NCBI GenBank assembly: GCA_028336925.1
Contig: JAOKVV010000001.1
Location: 105,188 to 169,187 of the forward strand
Reading direction: 5' to 3'
Origin: Vicingaceae bacterium
GTDB lineage: Bacteria > Bacteroidota > Bacteroidia > Flavobacteriales_E > Vicingaceae
DNA length: 64,000 bases
A program made the position numbers and the translations under genes. Numbering within the stretch: position 1 is the stretch's first letter; every line of letters starts with the position of its first letter. This document shows, piece by piece, positions 53,683 through 62,737 of the stretch. The notes under the pieces were generated by a model, which saw nothing but the letters and a program-made list of their open reading frames with translations, made no database searches and had not been told where the DNA came from.

Positions 53683-56619
53683 ATGAAAATCAGAAAGTAC
53701 ATTTCTTTTATGTCGTTAGTGGTTGCTTTGGCATTTACGGTAGCCTGCGGAGATACTGCAGATAAAGAGACTATGGGAAAAAAGAAGGATTATGAAACCA
53801 TAGAAAATGATCCGACCAATACTCGAATTTATACCTTGGACAATGGGTTAAAAGTTTATTTATCGGTTAACGAGGAAGCGCCAAGAGTAGAAACAGCCAT
53901 CGCGGTAAGGGCAGGAAGTAAAAACGACCCTGCTGCGGCAACAGGTTTAGCTCACTATTTGGAGCACATGTTGTTTAAAGGAACGGACATGTACGGTACT
54001 TCTGATTTTTCAAAAGAAGGCCCTTTATTGGATCAAATTGATAGTTTATACGAAGTATACAGAACGAAAACAGACGCAGCTGAAAGAACAGCATTATATG
54101 CGCAGATTGACAGTATTTCGCAAGTAGCTTCTACTTTTGCTATAGCAAATGAGTATGATAAAATGGTTTCTGAAATGGGTGCGAAGGGAACCAATGCGTA
54201 TACTTCTTTTGAGCAAACAGTGTATATCAATAATATTCCAACCAACCAATTAGACAAGTGGTTAACGCTAGAGGCAGAGCGATTTAGAAATCCTCAGTTG
54301 CGTTTGTTTCACACGGAATTAGAGGCTGTGTATGAAGAGAAAAATAGATCATTGGATAGCGATTTTAGAAAAGCATTTACCGCTTTGTTTGACGGATTAT
54401 ATCCTAATCACCAGTATGGTCAGCAAACAACTATTGGAACGATTGATCACTTAAAAAACCCTTCATTAACGGAAATTAAGAAGTATTTTAATACCTATTA
54501 TGTTCCAAATAATATGGCCATTTGTTTGGCAGGAGATTTTAATCCAGATGAGCTAATCGAAGAAATAAAAGCAAAATTTGGAACTATGGAAGCTAAGGAA
54601 GTTCCTCAATTTGAAGTAATCAAAGAGGAACCTATTGCTGCTCCTGTGATTAAAGAAGAAAAAGGTCCTGATGCAGAGCTGTTGTATTTAGGTTACCGAT
54701 TCGATGGGGTTGGTTCTAGAGAATCAGAGTTGATTCAATTATGTGATATGATTTTGGCTAATAGCACAGCAGGTTTAATTGACTTAAACTTAAATCAACA
54801 ACAAAAAGTATTGAGAGCAAGTTCATTTACATACATTTTAAAGGACTACTCTTCTCACATTTTAAATGCTACGCCTAAGCAAGGTCAAACGTTAGAAGAA
54901 GCAAGAGATTTACTTTTGGGTCAGATGGACAGTTTGAAAGCTGGTGCATTTCCTGATTGGTTGTTACAAGCATGTATCAATGATTTAAAAATTGGTCGTA
55001 TTGGTCGATTAGATGGTAACGGTGGTAGAGTAGATATGATGGTGGATGCATTTGTTCAGAAAAGAGAATGGTCAGATCAAATCAACGACATCGAAGTATT
55101 GAAAAAGTACACCAAAGAAGATGTAGTGAAATTCGCTAACGAGAACTACAAAGACAACTATGTAGTGGTTTACAAAAGCACTGGAGTTGATAATTCAATT
55201 CAAGAAGTGGTAAAACCAGCCATTACTCCGGTAGGTGTAAATAGAGATGATGCTTCTCCATTTTTGGATAAAATATCGGGCATGAAAGTGAACGAAATTC
55301 AACCACGATTTTTAGATTATGGAAAAGATATCAATCAAACTGCCTTAGATAATGGTATTCAGATTAGATCAGTAAAGAATGAAAGCAATGAGTTGTTTAA
55401 CCTTTACTATGTGTTTGATATGGGTAAAAATAACAACATCAAAATTGACTTGGCGTTAGATTATTTACCTTTCTTAGGAACTTCTAAGTACTCTCCTTCA
55501 GAGATTCAGCAAGAATTTTATAAGATAGGATGTAAGTTTGATGCATTTGCTTCTGATGAAAAAGTATATGTATCCCTTTCAGGATTAACTGAGAATTTTG
55601 ATGCAGGAGTGAAGTTATTTGAGCACTTATTGGCAGAAGCTAAGCCAGAAGAGCAGCCTTTGAAGAATATGGTTTCAGACATCTTAAAGAAAAGAGAAGA
55701 TGCGAAGCTTTCTAAAGGGGTTATTCTATTTAGCGCCATGGCCAACTTTGCACAATACGGCAAGAATTCTCCGTTTAAAAACATCTTATCAGAGCAAGAG
55801 TTATTGGCGTTAAACGCGAATGAATTAACCGAAATTATTCACAGCTTAACTAGTTTTGAGCACCGTGTTTTATATTATGGCCCTATAGATCAGGAGGGGT
55901 TAAAAGCGAAGATTAAGGAATTACACAAAACACCTGAAACGATGCAAACCATTTCTGCTTCTAAAGAATTTATAGAGCAAGAAAATGAGCAAAATGAAGT
56001 GTATGTAGTGGATTATGACATGAAGCAAGCAGAAATTATGATGCTAGCTAAAAAGGAATTGTACAATCCAAAAACAGTAGCTGCTGCAGCTATCTTCAAC
56101 GAGTATTTTGGTGGAGGAATGGGTTCTATCGTATTCCAAGAAATGCGCGAATCTAAAGCATTGGCTTATTCCGTTTATTCTGTATTCAGATCTCCTAGTG
56201 ATTCTGCAAAAGCTCATTATGTGATGGCTTACATCGGAACACAAGCGGATAAATTACAAGAAGCTATGGCAGGGATGACTGACTTATTGAACAATATGCC
56301 TGAGTCTGAAAAGAGTTTTGAATTGGCTAAAAAAGCAGCCTTAGAGAAAATCAGAACAGAGCGAATCACAAAGTTCTCTAAGCTGTGGAATTTTGAAACT
56401 GCTGAGAAAAGAGGTTTAGATTATGATATCCGTAAGGATGTTTATGATGCTATTCCTGCAATGACGATGGTTGATTTAAAGGCTTTCCATGCAGAGTATA
56501 TTAAAGACAGTCAGTATAACATTATGGTGATTGGTAACAAAGATGGGTTGAATATACCAGCTTTGGAAGCTTATGGACCGGTTTCTTATTTAACCTTAAA
56601 TGAGATTTTTGGGTATTAG
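53683..56619 (+). CDS. M16 family metalloprotease lipoprotein
   Basis: 978 residues. Lipoprotein signal with Cys22 (TVAC), then two M16 halves. The N-terminal half carries the inverted zinc motif His91-Tyr-Leu-Glu94-His95 and a distal Glu in ELEAVYEEKNR. A helical insert (about 105-160) separates the motif from the TNAYTSFEQTVY segment. The C-terminal half is the inactive partner (GGGMGSIVFQEMRESKALAYSV near residues 808-828). Likely periplasmic processing of peptides or proteins. Single gene flanked by terminators. Confidence 0.93.
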   Translation: MKIRKYISFMSLVVALAFTVACGDTADKETMGKKKDYETIENDPTNTRIYTLDNGLKVYLSVNEEAPRVETAIAVRAGSKNDPAAATGLAHYLEHMLFKGTDMYGTSDFSKEGPLLDQIDSLYEVYRTKTDAAERTALYAQIDSISQVASTFAIANEYDKMVSEMGAKGTNAYTSFEQTVYINNIPTNQLDKWLTLEAERFRNPQLRLFHTELEAVYEEKNRSLDSDFRKAFTALFDGLYPNHQYGQQTTIGTIDHLKNPSLTEIKKYFNTYYVPNNMAICLAGDFNPDELIEEIKAKFGTMEAKEVPQFEVIKEEPIAAPVIKEEKGPDAELLYLGYRFDGVGSRESELIQLCDMILANSTAGLIDLNLNQQQKVLRASSFTYILKDYSSHILNATPKQGQTLEEARDLLLGQMDSLKAGAFPDWLLQACINDLKIGRIGRLDGNGGRVDMMVDAFVQKREWSDQINDIEVLKKYTKEDVVKFANENYKDNYVVVYKSTGVDNSIQEVVKPAITPVGVNRDDASPFLDKISGMKVNEIQPRFLDYGKDINQTALDNGIQIRSVKNESNELFNLYYVFDMGKNNNIKIDLALDYLPFLGTSKYSPSEIQQEFYKIGCKFDAFASDEKVYVSLSGLTENFDAGVKLFEHLLAEAKPEEQPLKNMVSDILKKREDAKLSKGVILFSAMANFAQYGKNSPFKNILSEQELLALNANELTEIIHSLTSFEHRVLYYGPIDQEGLKAKIKELHKTPETMQTISASKEFIEQENEQNEVYVVDYDMKQAEIMMLAKKELYNPKTVAAAAIFNEYFGGGMGSIVFQEMRESKALAYSVYSVFRSPSDSAKAHYVMAYIGTQADKLQEAMAGMTDLLNNMPESEKSFELAKKAALEKIRTERITKFSKLWNFETAEKRGLDYDIRKDVYDAIPAMTMVDLKAFHAEYIKDSQYNIMVIGNKDGLNIPALEAYGPVSYLTLNEIFGY

Positions 56620-56636
56620 AAGTAACACCTTATACA

Positions 56637-56667
56637 AGAAAAGCCCGAGAATTTCTCGGGCTTTTCT
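56637..56667. terminator. Bidirectional terminator
   Basis: A 15-nt perfect inverted repeat with a 1-nt centre (AGAAAAGCCCGAGAA / TTCTCGGGCTTTTCT), placed between the convergent M16 and DUF2202 genes. A and T flanks allow termination from both sides. Confidence 0.92.
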
Positions 56668-56686
56668 ATTTTCTAATTACATGTTT

Positions 56687-57310
56687 TTAGTTACATGGTG
56701 CACTTGGGCTATTTATGATTAGATCATAATCTATTGGGGTTAAAAATTGAGGGGTATATTTCGCTCCTTCTTTTTCTAGATCTTTCACAAAACTTCTTAG
56801 GTGGTTTCTAGATCCACATTCAAGGTTTTCGAAAACTGCAATTAAGTTTTGATTATCTGTATGGGCTATAAATTCTCTTAGGTCAACAATGTCTAAGTCT
56901 TCTATGGTAGCTCCGATCATTAGTGCATTAATATTACTCTGAACACCATCTGTGATAAACTGGTTATAAAAGTTCTGGAGTAATGTGTCTTTAAAAACTC
57001 CCATAGGCTGTATTTGATAGCTGATGCTGTAACTGTTTATTAAATTCTCAACTGCGTCCATGTGCTGTTGCTCGCTTAGTTTAATATTAGCGAATGTATT
57101 TATAGACCAAACGCTATCTAAATAGAAGTAAGTATCCCTAGCGAGTTTTTCTTCTTCTAGCATAAATAACAGTGCTGATTTATCACTTTCTGTTATGCTT
57201 TGACCTGTTATCGGATTGGGAGTGTCATCATCAGAGCAACTGGATAAAAATCCAACGCTAAAGGTGAGTAAAAGTAGCCATCCGAATTGTTTTAAATTTG
57301 ATGGTTTCAT
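56687..57310 (-). CDS. DUF2202 ferritin-like lipoprotein
   Basis: 207 residues from ATG 57310 (MKPSNLKQFG); the frame extends 15 codons further without a signal-like start. Lipobox FLSSC (Cys near 25), then a helical DUF2202 domain with LFMLEEEKLARDTYFYL and LSEQQHMDAVENLI early on, whose Glu and His residues suggest a ferritin-like di-metal site. Further ECGSRNHLRSFV near the C-terminus. Outer-membrane or periplasmic; function unknown. Confidence 0.85.
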   Translation of the reverse strand: MKPSNLKQFGWLLLLTFSVGFLSSCSDDDTPNPITGQSITESDKSALLFMLEEEKLARDTYFYLDSVWSINTFANIKLSEQQHMDAVENLINSYSISYQIQPMGVFKDTLLQNFYNQFITDGVQSNINALMIGATIEDLDIVDLREFIAHTDNQNLIAVFENLECGSRNHLRSFVKDLEKEGAKYTPQFLTPIDYDLIINSPSAPCN

Positions 57311-57431
57311 AGTGTTTGGGTTTAAATTATAGTATAAAACTACACTGATAAGCAAACCTCTACAGCTACTTTTGTTACATAAAAATTAAAGCTGAAGTTT
57401 GGTAATTACTTTTAACTCTTACTCCCACCAC

Positions 57432-57466
57432 AAAAAAACGCCCTCCTGAAAATCAAAAGGGCGTTT
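57432..57466 (-). terminator. Terminator of glyS
   Basis: On the minus strand AAACGCCCT...AGGGCGTTT (9-bp stem) followed by a run of T, 22 nt after the glycyl-tRNA synthetase stop. Confidence 0.85.
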
Positions 57467-57487
57467 CAAATAATAGCATGTTGAGCG

Positions 57488-59029
57488 TTACTTTCTCAAC
57501 ACATATTTCATATTAACTTTTTTGTCTAAAAATGCAGCCAATTCTGCAATCGGCATGCGCTCTTGTTGCATGGTGTCTCTGTCTCTTACGGTTACTGTAT
57601 TGTCCTCCAATGTCTGGTGATCAACAGTTACGGCAAAAGGAGTTCCATTGGCATCATGGATTCTGTATCGCTTACCAATGGCGTTTTTCTCATCGTATTG
57701 ACAAGTCATGTCTAGCTTCAATTCATCCAAGATTTCTCTTGCTCTTTCTGGCAATCCATCTTTCTTCGTCAATGGCAATACCGCCACTTTAGTAGGTGCT
57801 AAAAATGCAGGAATCTTCAAAACGATTCGTGAATTTCCATCTTCTAATTGCTCTTCTTTGTATGAATCAGAAAGGATACTCAAAAACAAACGGTCTAAAC
57901 CAATTGAAGTCTCAATCACATAAGGAACATAGCTTTCATTGATTTCAGGATCAAAATATTGTAATTTCTTACCTGAATGAATTTCATGTTGCTTTAAATC
58001 GAAATCAGTACGAGAGTGCACGCCTTCTAGCTCTTTAAAACCAAATGGGAAATTGTACTCAATATCTGTTGCAGCATTGGCATAATGAGCCATTTTCAAG
58101 TGATCGTGGAAACGGTAATTTTCATGAGCTATTCCAATTGCTTTGTGCCATTTGATTCGCTCTTCTTTCCAGTAATCGTACCACTTCATTTCTTCACCTG
58201 GGCGAACGAAAAATTGCAATTCCATCTGTTCAAATTCACGCATTCTGAAAATAAACTGACGAGCAACGATTTCATTTCTAAATGCTTTTCCAATTTGTGC
58301 AATCCCAAAAGGGATCTTCATTCTTCCTGTTTTTTGCACGTTTAAGAAGTTGACAAATATCCCTTGAGCCGTTTCTGGGCGCAAGTAGATTTTGTTTGCT
58401 CCTTCTGCAGTAGAACCCATTTCTGTAGAGAACATCAGGTTAAACTGACGCACATCTGTCCAATCTTTAGAACCACTAATCGGATCAGCGATTTCAAGAT
58501 CGATGATGAGTTGTTTTACATCTGCCAAATCCTCATTGTCCATCGCTGTTATAAAACGATTTTCTACTTCGTCAATCTTTGCTTGGTTGGCTAAAACACG
58601 TGGATTAGTAGAAACAAATTCTTCTTTATTGAACGAGTCGCCAAAGCGCTTTTCTGCTTTTGTAACTTCTTTCTCAATTTTCTGCCGGATTTTTTCTACC
58701 CAATCTTCAATCAATACATCTGCTCGGTAACGCTTCTTAGAAGTCTTGTTATCAATTAATGGATCATTGAACGCATCAGTATGCCCAGAAGCTTTCCAAG
58801 TAGTTGGATGCATAAAAATTGCAGCATCAATTCCTACAATGTTCTCATGCATTTGCACCATGGCTTTCCACCAGTATTCGCGCAAGTTTTTCTTTAATTC
58901 TGCTCCATTCTGACCGTAGTCATAAACAGCGCTTAGTCCATCGTATATTTCACTCGATTGAAAAACATAGCCATACTCTTTCGCATGACCGATAATGTTT
59001 TTAAATAGATCTTCATTCGTATTTGCCAT
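57488..59029 (-). CDS. glyS: Glycyl-tRNA synthetase (alpha2 type)
   Basis: 513 residues, class II synthetase of the homodimeric type found in Bacteroidota, Gram-positives and eukaryotes rather than the alpha2beta2 enzyme. YGYVFQSSEIYDGLSAVYDYGQNG (18-40), motif 2 region FRNEIVARQFIFRMREFEQMELQFF and motif 3 SIGLDRLFLSIL are visible, with a C-terminal anticodon-binding domain. Attaches glycine to tRNA-Gly. A -7 box lies immediately upstream of the start. Confidence 0.96.
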   Translation of the reverse strand: MANTNEDLFKNIIGHAKEYGYVFQSSEIYDGLSAVYDYGQNGAELKKNLREYWWKAMVQMHENIVGIDAAIFMHPTTWKASGHTDAFNDPLIDNKTSKKRYRADVLIEDWVEKIRQKIEKEVTKAEKRFGDSFNKEEFVSTNPRVLANQAKIDEVENRFITAMDNEDLADVKQLIIDLEIADPISGSKDWTDVRQFNLMFSTEMGSTAEGANKIYLRPETAQGIFVNFLNVQKTGRMKIPFGIAQIGKAFRNEIVARQFIFRMREFEQMELQFFVRPGEEMKWYDYWKEERIKWHKAIGIAHENYRFHDHLKMAHYANAATDIEYNFPFGFKELEGVHSRTDFDLKQHEIHSGKKLQYFDPEINESYVPYVIETSIGLDRLFLSILSDSYKEEQLEDGNSRIVLKIPAFLAPTKVAVLPLTKKDGLPERAREILDELKLDMTCQYDEKNAIGKRYRIHDANGTPFAVTVDHQTLEDNTVTVRDRDTMQQERMPIAELAAFLDKKVNMKYVLRK

Positions 59030-59033
59030 GGCG

Positions 59034-59041
59034 CAAAAGTA
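59034..59041 (-). promoter_or_regulatory. -7 box abutting the glyS start
   Basis: TACTTTTG on the minus strand, an exact TAnnTTTG match, ends only 4 nt before the ATG. If used, transcription would begin at or next to the start codon. Confidence 0.4.
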
Positions 59042-59224
59042 ATGGATAATTCAAAATTGCACTAATTTATAACTGGTTTTGCCATAATAAAAACACTATT
59101 GCCCGATTAAAAATTATGAATCGAAAACGAATGCTAATTTTATATTGTCCCTTGAATTTTTATTTTTGGAAAATGAAATAAATCCTTAGAGAAACCGGGA
59201 AGCTTCAATCTGTGATTGGAGATC

Positions 59225-59252
59225 ACCCGGCTGCCTGTCCGCGGCAGGCGGG
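59225..59252. repeat. GC-rich palindrome
   Basis: CCCG...GCCTG-TCCGCGG-CAGGC...GGG, a nested palindrome that is far more GC-rich than its surroundings. It lies in the 526-nt gap between glyS and the DUF3109 gene. Confidence 0.6.
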
Positions 59253-59317
59253 AACTTAGGATTTATAAAATTTGGAGGAAATAAAAATTCAAAGGACGAG
59301 TTTTTACTTCGACGGTG

Positions 59318-59361
59318 CTCAGCACAAGTTTTGTTTCCTAGGTTGCCGAGCATTTGTCGAG
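59318..59361. repeat. Inverted repeat with TCGAC/GTCGA ends
   Basis: CGACggtGCTC pairs loosely with GAGCatttGTCG across about 20 nt. Second repeat in the same gene-free gap as the GC-rich palindrome; the rest of the gap (to 59543) is AT-rich and shows nothing else. Confidence 0.4.
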
Positions 59362-59543
59362 GTATTGGCGGACAAAAAAATGAAAAATGTAAATCAAAAG
59401 AAATAAGTCTCATTTTAAACCAATTTAAATGTATAGATGATTGATATAAATTAAGTTTTGATTATTAATTAGATAAGGACTTTCAACTTACTCAATATAA
59501 AGTGTTTTAATGTTTAATCGGATACTAGTGTAATAAAAACCAT

Positions 59544-59551
59544 TAAATTTG
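59544..59551 (+). promoter_or_regulatory. -7 box abutting the DUF3109 start
   Basis: TAAATTTG, an exact TAnnTTTG match, ends 4 nt before the first ATG (59556). A second ATG follows at 59562. Confidence 0.4.
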
Positions 59552-59555
59552 CCCA

Positions 59556-60170
59556 ATGATAATGGTAGACGACATCCTGCTTTCGGAAGAGCTTTTTGAA
59601 AAGAAATTTGTATGTGATTTAAACGCTTGCAAAGGTGCTTGCTGCGTAGAAGGAGATTCTGGTGCACCAGTAGAAGCCGATGAGGTTGATAAAATTTCAG
59701 AAGCCTATGAGCAAGTCAAGCATTTATTGCGTCCTGAAGGGATTGAAGCCATAGAAAAGGATGGGGCATTTGTAGTGGATTTTGATGGAGAATACGTTAC
59801 TCCTTTAGTGAATGAGAAAGAATGTGCTTACACTATTTTTGATCCCAATGGGACAGCTAAATGTGGTTTAGAAGAAGGTTTTAATCAAGGGCTGACAACT
59901 TGGAAAAAACCTGAGTCGTGCAGTCTTTATCCAATTCGAATAGGAAAATTGAAGTATCACCAATCCTTGAATTATCACCAATGGGATATTTGCAAACCAG
60001 CTTGTGAATGCGGTGGTAAGTTGGATGTAAAGGTATTTCGATTCTTAAAAGGACCATTGACTGCTAAATACGGCGCAGCATTTTATGAGCAATTAGAAGA
60101 AGTTGATAAATTACTGACGGATGAAAAAGACGGCAAAGTAGAGTTTGAGACTGGCGATGAGTTACAATAG
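59556..60170 (+). CDS. DUF3109 family cysteine-rich protein
   Basis: 204 residues (or 202 from the second ATG, 59562). No signal peptide. Conserved Cys-rich segments: CDLNACKGACCVEGDSG near the N-terminus, KPESCSLYPIRIGK and DICKPACECGGKL in the C-terminal half, suggesting bound zinc or an iron-sulfur cluster. DUF3109 resembles the YkgJ-type cluster proteins. Cytoplasmic, role unknown. Stands alone. Confidence 0.88.
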   Translation: MIMVDDILLSEELFEKKFVCDLNACKGACCVEGDSGAPVEADEVDKISEAYEQVKHLLRPEGIEAIEKDGAFVVDFDGEYVTPLVNEKECAYTIFDPNGTAKCGLEEGFNQGLTTWKKPESCSLYPIRIGKLKYHQSLNYHQWDICKPACECGGKLDVKVFRFLKGPLTAKYGAAFYEQLEEVDKLLTDEKDGKVEFETGDELQ

Positions 60171-60312
60171 TCAAATATTAATGTTTAATTAACGAATTGC
60201 GATGTAATACTCCATTTCTTGAATTAAAAATTGATTGATTCTGCGATTGAATATTGATCAATTGGAGGCTAGAGGCAAAATTGCTGCATTAACACATTAA
60301 TTTATTGCTAAA

Positions 60313-62256
60313 TTATATTTCCACCCAATCGCCATGTTGCTTAATCAAATCAATTAACGCATCTACCGCTTCTAGTTCAGGCACGTTTTTTCGAACTACT
60401 TCTTTCTCTTTATATAACGTAATTTTTCCTGGACCTGTTCCTACGTATCCATAATCAGCATCAGCCATTTCACCAGGGCCATTTACAATACAACCCATAA
60501 TCCCAATTTTCACCCCTTTTAAGTGACTGGTTTGTGCTCTAATTTTAGCAGTCGTTTCTTGTAAGTCAAATAGCGTGCGGCCGCAAGAAGGGCAAGAAAT
60601 ATATTCCGTTTTAGAAATCCGAGTTCTTGTGGCTTGTAAAATTCCGAATGAAGTAGAGTTGATGAATTGCTTAGAGCCGCATTTTTCAGCATCTATCCAA
60701 ATTCCATCACCTAATCCATCAATAAATAAAGCACCAATGTCAGTAGCAGAGTATAATTGAAACTTATCATCAGTCAAATTTGCATAGCTTCTTTTAATAA
60801 TTACAGGAGAAATACACTCATTATTCATCATTTCAATAAACATGCGACGCTGTTCTGCCATGCCATGTTCGTTATCTGTTTCTATAATCAATACTGCTGT
60901 TGGATCACTTTCTATGGTTTCCATAAATAGCTCGGATAGCTCCTCAATACGTGCAGTTATAAAATTAAGTTTTGGGGAGTAAGAGTCAGTGTCCAAATAC
61001 TCATCTACACTGAAAAGGGGATGTAAACGAGGTTTTCCTGTTTGTTTTTGCCAATTTTTAGCTGAAGTCACCAAACCTAACGTACCAGGAATTTCAAAAT
61101 CTACTGCATTATTTCCGATAAAGATATAATCGCAAGCTAAGTCAGAAATATTGTATTTATCTAGTGGGACAGAATAGTTATACCCAAATGGAAACAAACT
61201 CGCTGCAGTAATTTTTTCGCGTCCACTTAAGTCACCAAAAACTACAGGATGATGCTTTCCACCAATATTGTGCACTTCTTTTGCTGCTCTTCTATTATAT
61301 TCATAAGGATTGATAGGATTGTAATTAATGGCAGGTATTAGTTTATGATTGCCCCTGTTTTCATATCGCTCTGCAAGTGCCTTGGCAACTGGAATCTCAG
61401 CTTCGGGTTCTTCGGTAAGTGACACACGGATTGTATCTCCGATTCCATCTTCTAATAAAGTACCAATTCCTACAGCCGATTTTATTCTTCCATCTTCTCC
61501 GTCGCCGGCCTCGGTCACTCCAAGGTGCAATGGGTAGTTCATGCTTTCCGCTGCCATTTTTATCAATAACAACCTGTAAGCCTGAACCATCACCTGTGTA
61601 TTACTGGCTTTCATGGAAAGAACGATATTTTTAAAATCATGCTTTTCGCAAATTCTTAAGAACTCTAAGGCAGATTCTACCATTCCTTCAGGCGTATCGC
61701 CATATCTTCCCAAAATACGATCAGACAACGATCCATGATTGGTGCCTATTCGCATGGCAATTCCTTCCTCCTTGCAAATTTTTACCAATGGAGTGAATCG
61801 CTCTTCAATTCGTTCTAATTCTTTTGTATAGGTTTCGTCAGTATATTCAAGCTCTTCAAACTTCTTCTTATCAGCATAATTCCCAGGATTTACCCGAACT
61901 TTTTCGACAATCTTCGCTGCTATTTCAGCAGCATTAGGGGTAAAATGAATATCGGCGACTAAAGGCGTTTTGTATCCTTTAGCTCTTAATGAGTCCTTAA
62001 TTGCTTTTAAATTTTCTGCTTCCTTTTTACTCGGTGCGGTAATTCTAACATACTCACAGCCTGCTTCTATCATTCGAATAGATTGGGCTACCGTTTTTTC
62101 AGTATCCATGGTGTCGGTAGTCGTCATCGATTGTATCCTAATAGGATTATCGCCACCTAAAGGAATTTCTCCAATAGTAACTTCTCGAGATTTAACCCGC
62201 TTAAATTGCGTTAAGCTTTTAATGTATTGGTGATCTGATAGTCGATTATTGCTCAT
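60313..62256 (-). CDS. ispG: 4-hydroxy-3-methylbut-2-enyl-diphosphate synthase (long form)
   Basis: 647 residues, against about 370 in E. coli; the extra central domain (about 280-540) is shared by plants, Chlamydia and Bacteroidota. N-terminal TIM barrel (REVTIGEIPLGGDNPIRIQSMTTTDT), C-terminal [4Fe-4S] domain with CPSCGRTLFDLQ and IMGCIVNGPGEMADADYG. Penultimate step of the methylerythritol phosphate route to isoprenoids. Single gene; a -7 box lies upstream. Confidence 0.96.
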   Translation of the reverse strand: MSNNRLSDHQYIKSLTQFKRVKSREVTIGEIPLGGDNPIRIQSMTTTDTMDTEKTVAQSIRMIEAGCEYVRITAPSKKEAENLKAIKDSLRAKGYKTPLVADIHFTPNAAEIAAKIVEKVRVNPGNYADKKKFEELEYTDETYTKELERIEERFTPLVKICKEEGIAMRIGTNHGSLSDRILGRYGDTPEGMVESALEFLRICEKHDFKNIVLSMKASNTQVMVQAYRLLLIKMAAESMNYPLHLGVTEAGDGEDGRIKSAVGIGTLLEDGIGDTIRVSLTEEPEAEIPVAKALAERYENRGNHKLIPAINYNPINPYEYNRRAAKEVHNIGGKHHPVVFGDLSGREKITAASLFPFGYNYSVPLDKYNISDLACDYIFIGNNAVDFEIPGTLGLVTSAKNWQKQTGKPRLHPLFSVDEYLDTDSYSPKLNFITARIEELSELFMETIESDPTAVLIIETDNEHGMAEQRRMFIEMMNNECISPVIIKRSYANLTDDKFQLYSATDIGALFIDGLGDGIWIDAEKCGSKQFINSTSFGILQATRTRISKTEYISCPSCGRTLFDLQETTAKIRAQTSHLKGVKIGIMGCIVNGPGEMADADYGYVGTGPGKITLYKEKEVVRKNVPELEAVDALIDLIKQHGDWVEI

Positions 62257-62280
62257 ACTTGATTAACTAAAATAGCACTC

Positions 62281-62288
62281 CAAAATTA
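62281..62288 (-). promoter_or_regulatory. -7 box upstream of ispG
   Basis: TAATTTTG on the minus strand, an exact TAnnTTTG match, ends 24 nt before the ispG start. Confidence 0.4.
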
Positions 62289-62482
62289 ACATTTTGAAGC
62301 GGTGAATGTTTGATTATATTAGAATAATTCAATTGAAAATCGTTTATATTTAGAAATCGGATGTTCATCTCTGATTCTACTCATTCGGTTTGTTGTTTTT
62401 TTATTACTTGTCGAATATGTATAGCTTATAACATGTTTGAATATAATAAATTACGTAATTTTATATCCTATATAAAACAACC

Positions 62483-62737
62483 GTGGGCACCAATTTAGAT
62501 AAAGACCCCAATAATTCAAATCGATTAACTCATATTGAAAATAATTGTATTGTAGTAGATTATCCATTTCAAAATGAGGGTGCTATGAACGACTTATGTG
62601 ATTTGAGTGGATCTATTCTTATTTCGGGTAAACTGATTGAATCTACGAGTATTGATGTCGCCACGCTGCCAAAAGGAGTGTATGTTTTTTATATCATAGA
62701 TAGTGGAAACGTTCGTAAAGAAAGAATCCAAGTTTAA
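62483..62737 (+). CDS. Isolated T9SS-like C-terminal segment
   Basis: 84 residues from GTG 62483; an internal ATG at 62585 would give 51. No signal peptide. The second half (DLSGSILISGKLIESTSIDVATLPKG... then VYVFYIIDSGNVRKERIQV) matches a type A T9SS sorting domain almost end to end: D-x-x-G turn, LPKGVYVFYI strand and basic tail. A sorting domain without exported cargo could be the 3' relic of a deleted surface-protein gene. Its stop overlaps the end of the convergent hydrolase gene. Confidence 0.5.
   Translation: MGTNLDKDPNNSNRLTHIENNCIVVDYPFQNEGAMNDLCDLSGSILISGKLIESTSIDVATLPKGVYVFYIIDSGNVRKERIQV

Noticed and set aside
59186..59413. 75-codon minus-strand frame in the gap upstream of DUF3109
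   Set aside because: It runs through the GC-rich palindrome and TCGA inverted repeat; no signal peptide or family pattern, and it reads like repeat DNA.
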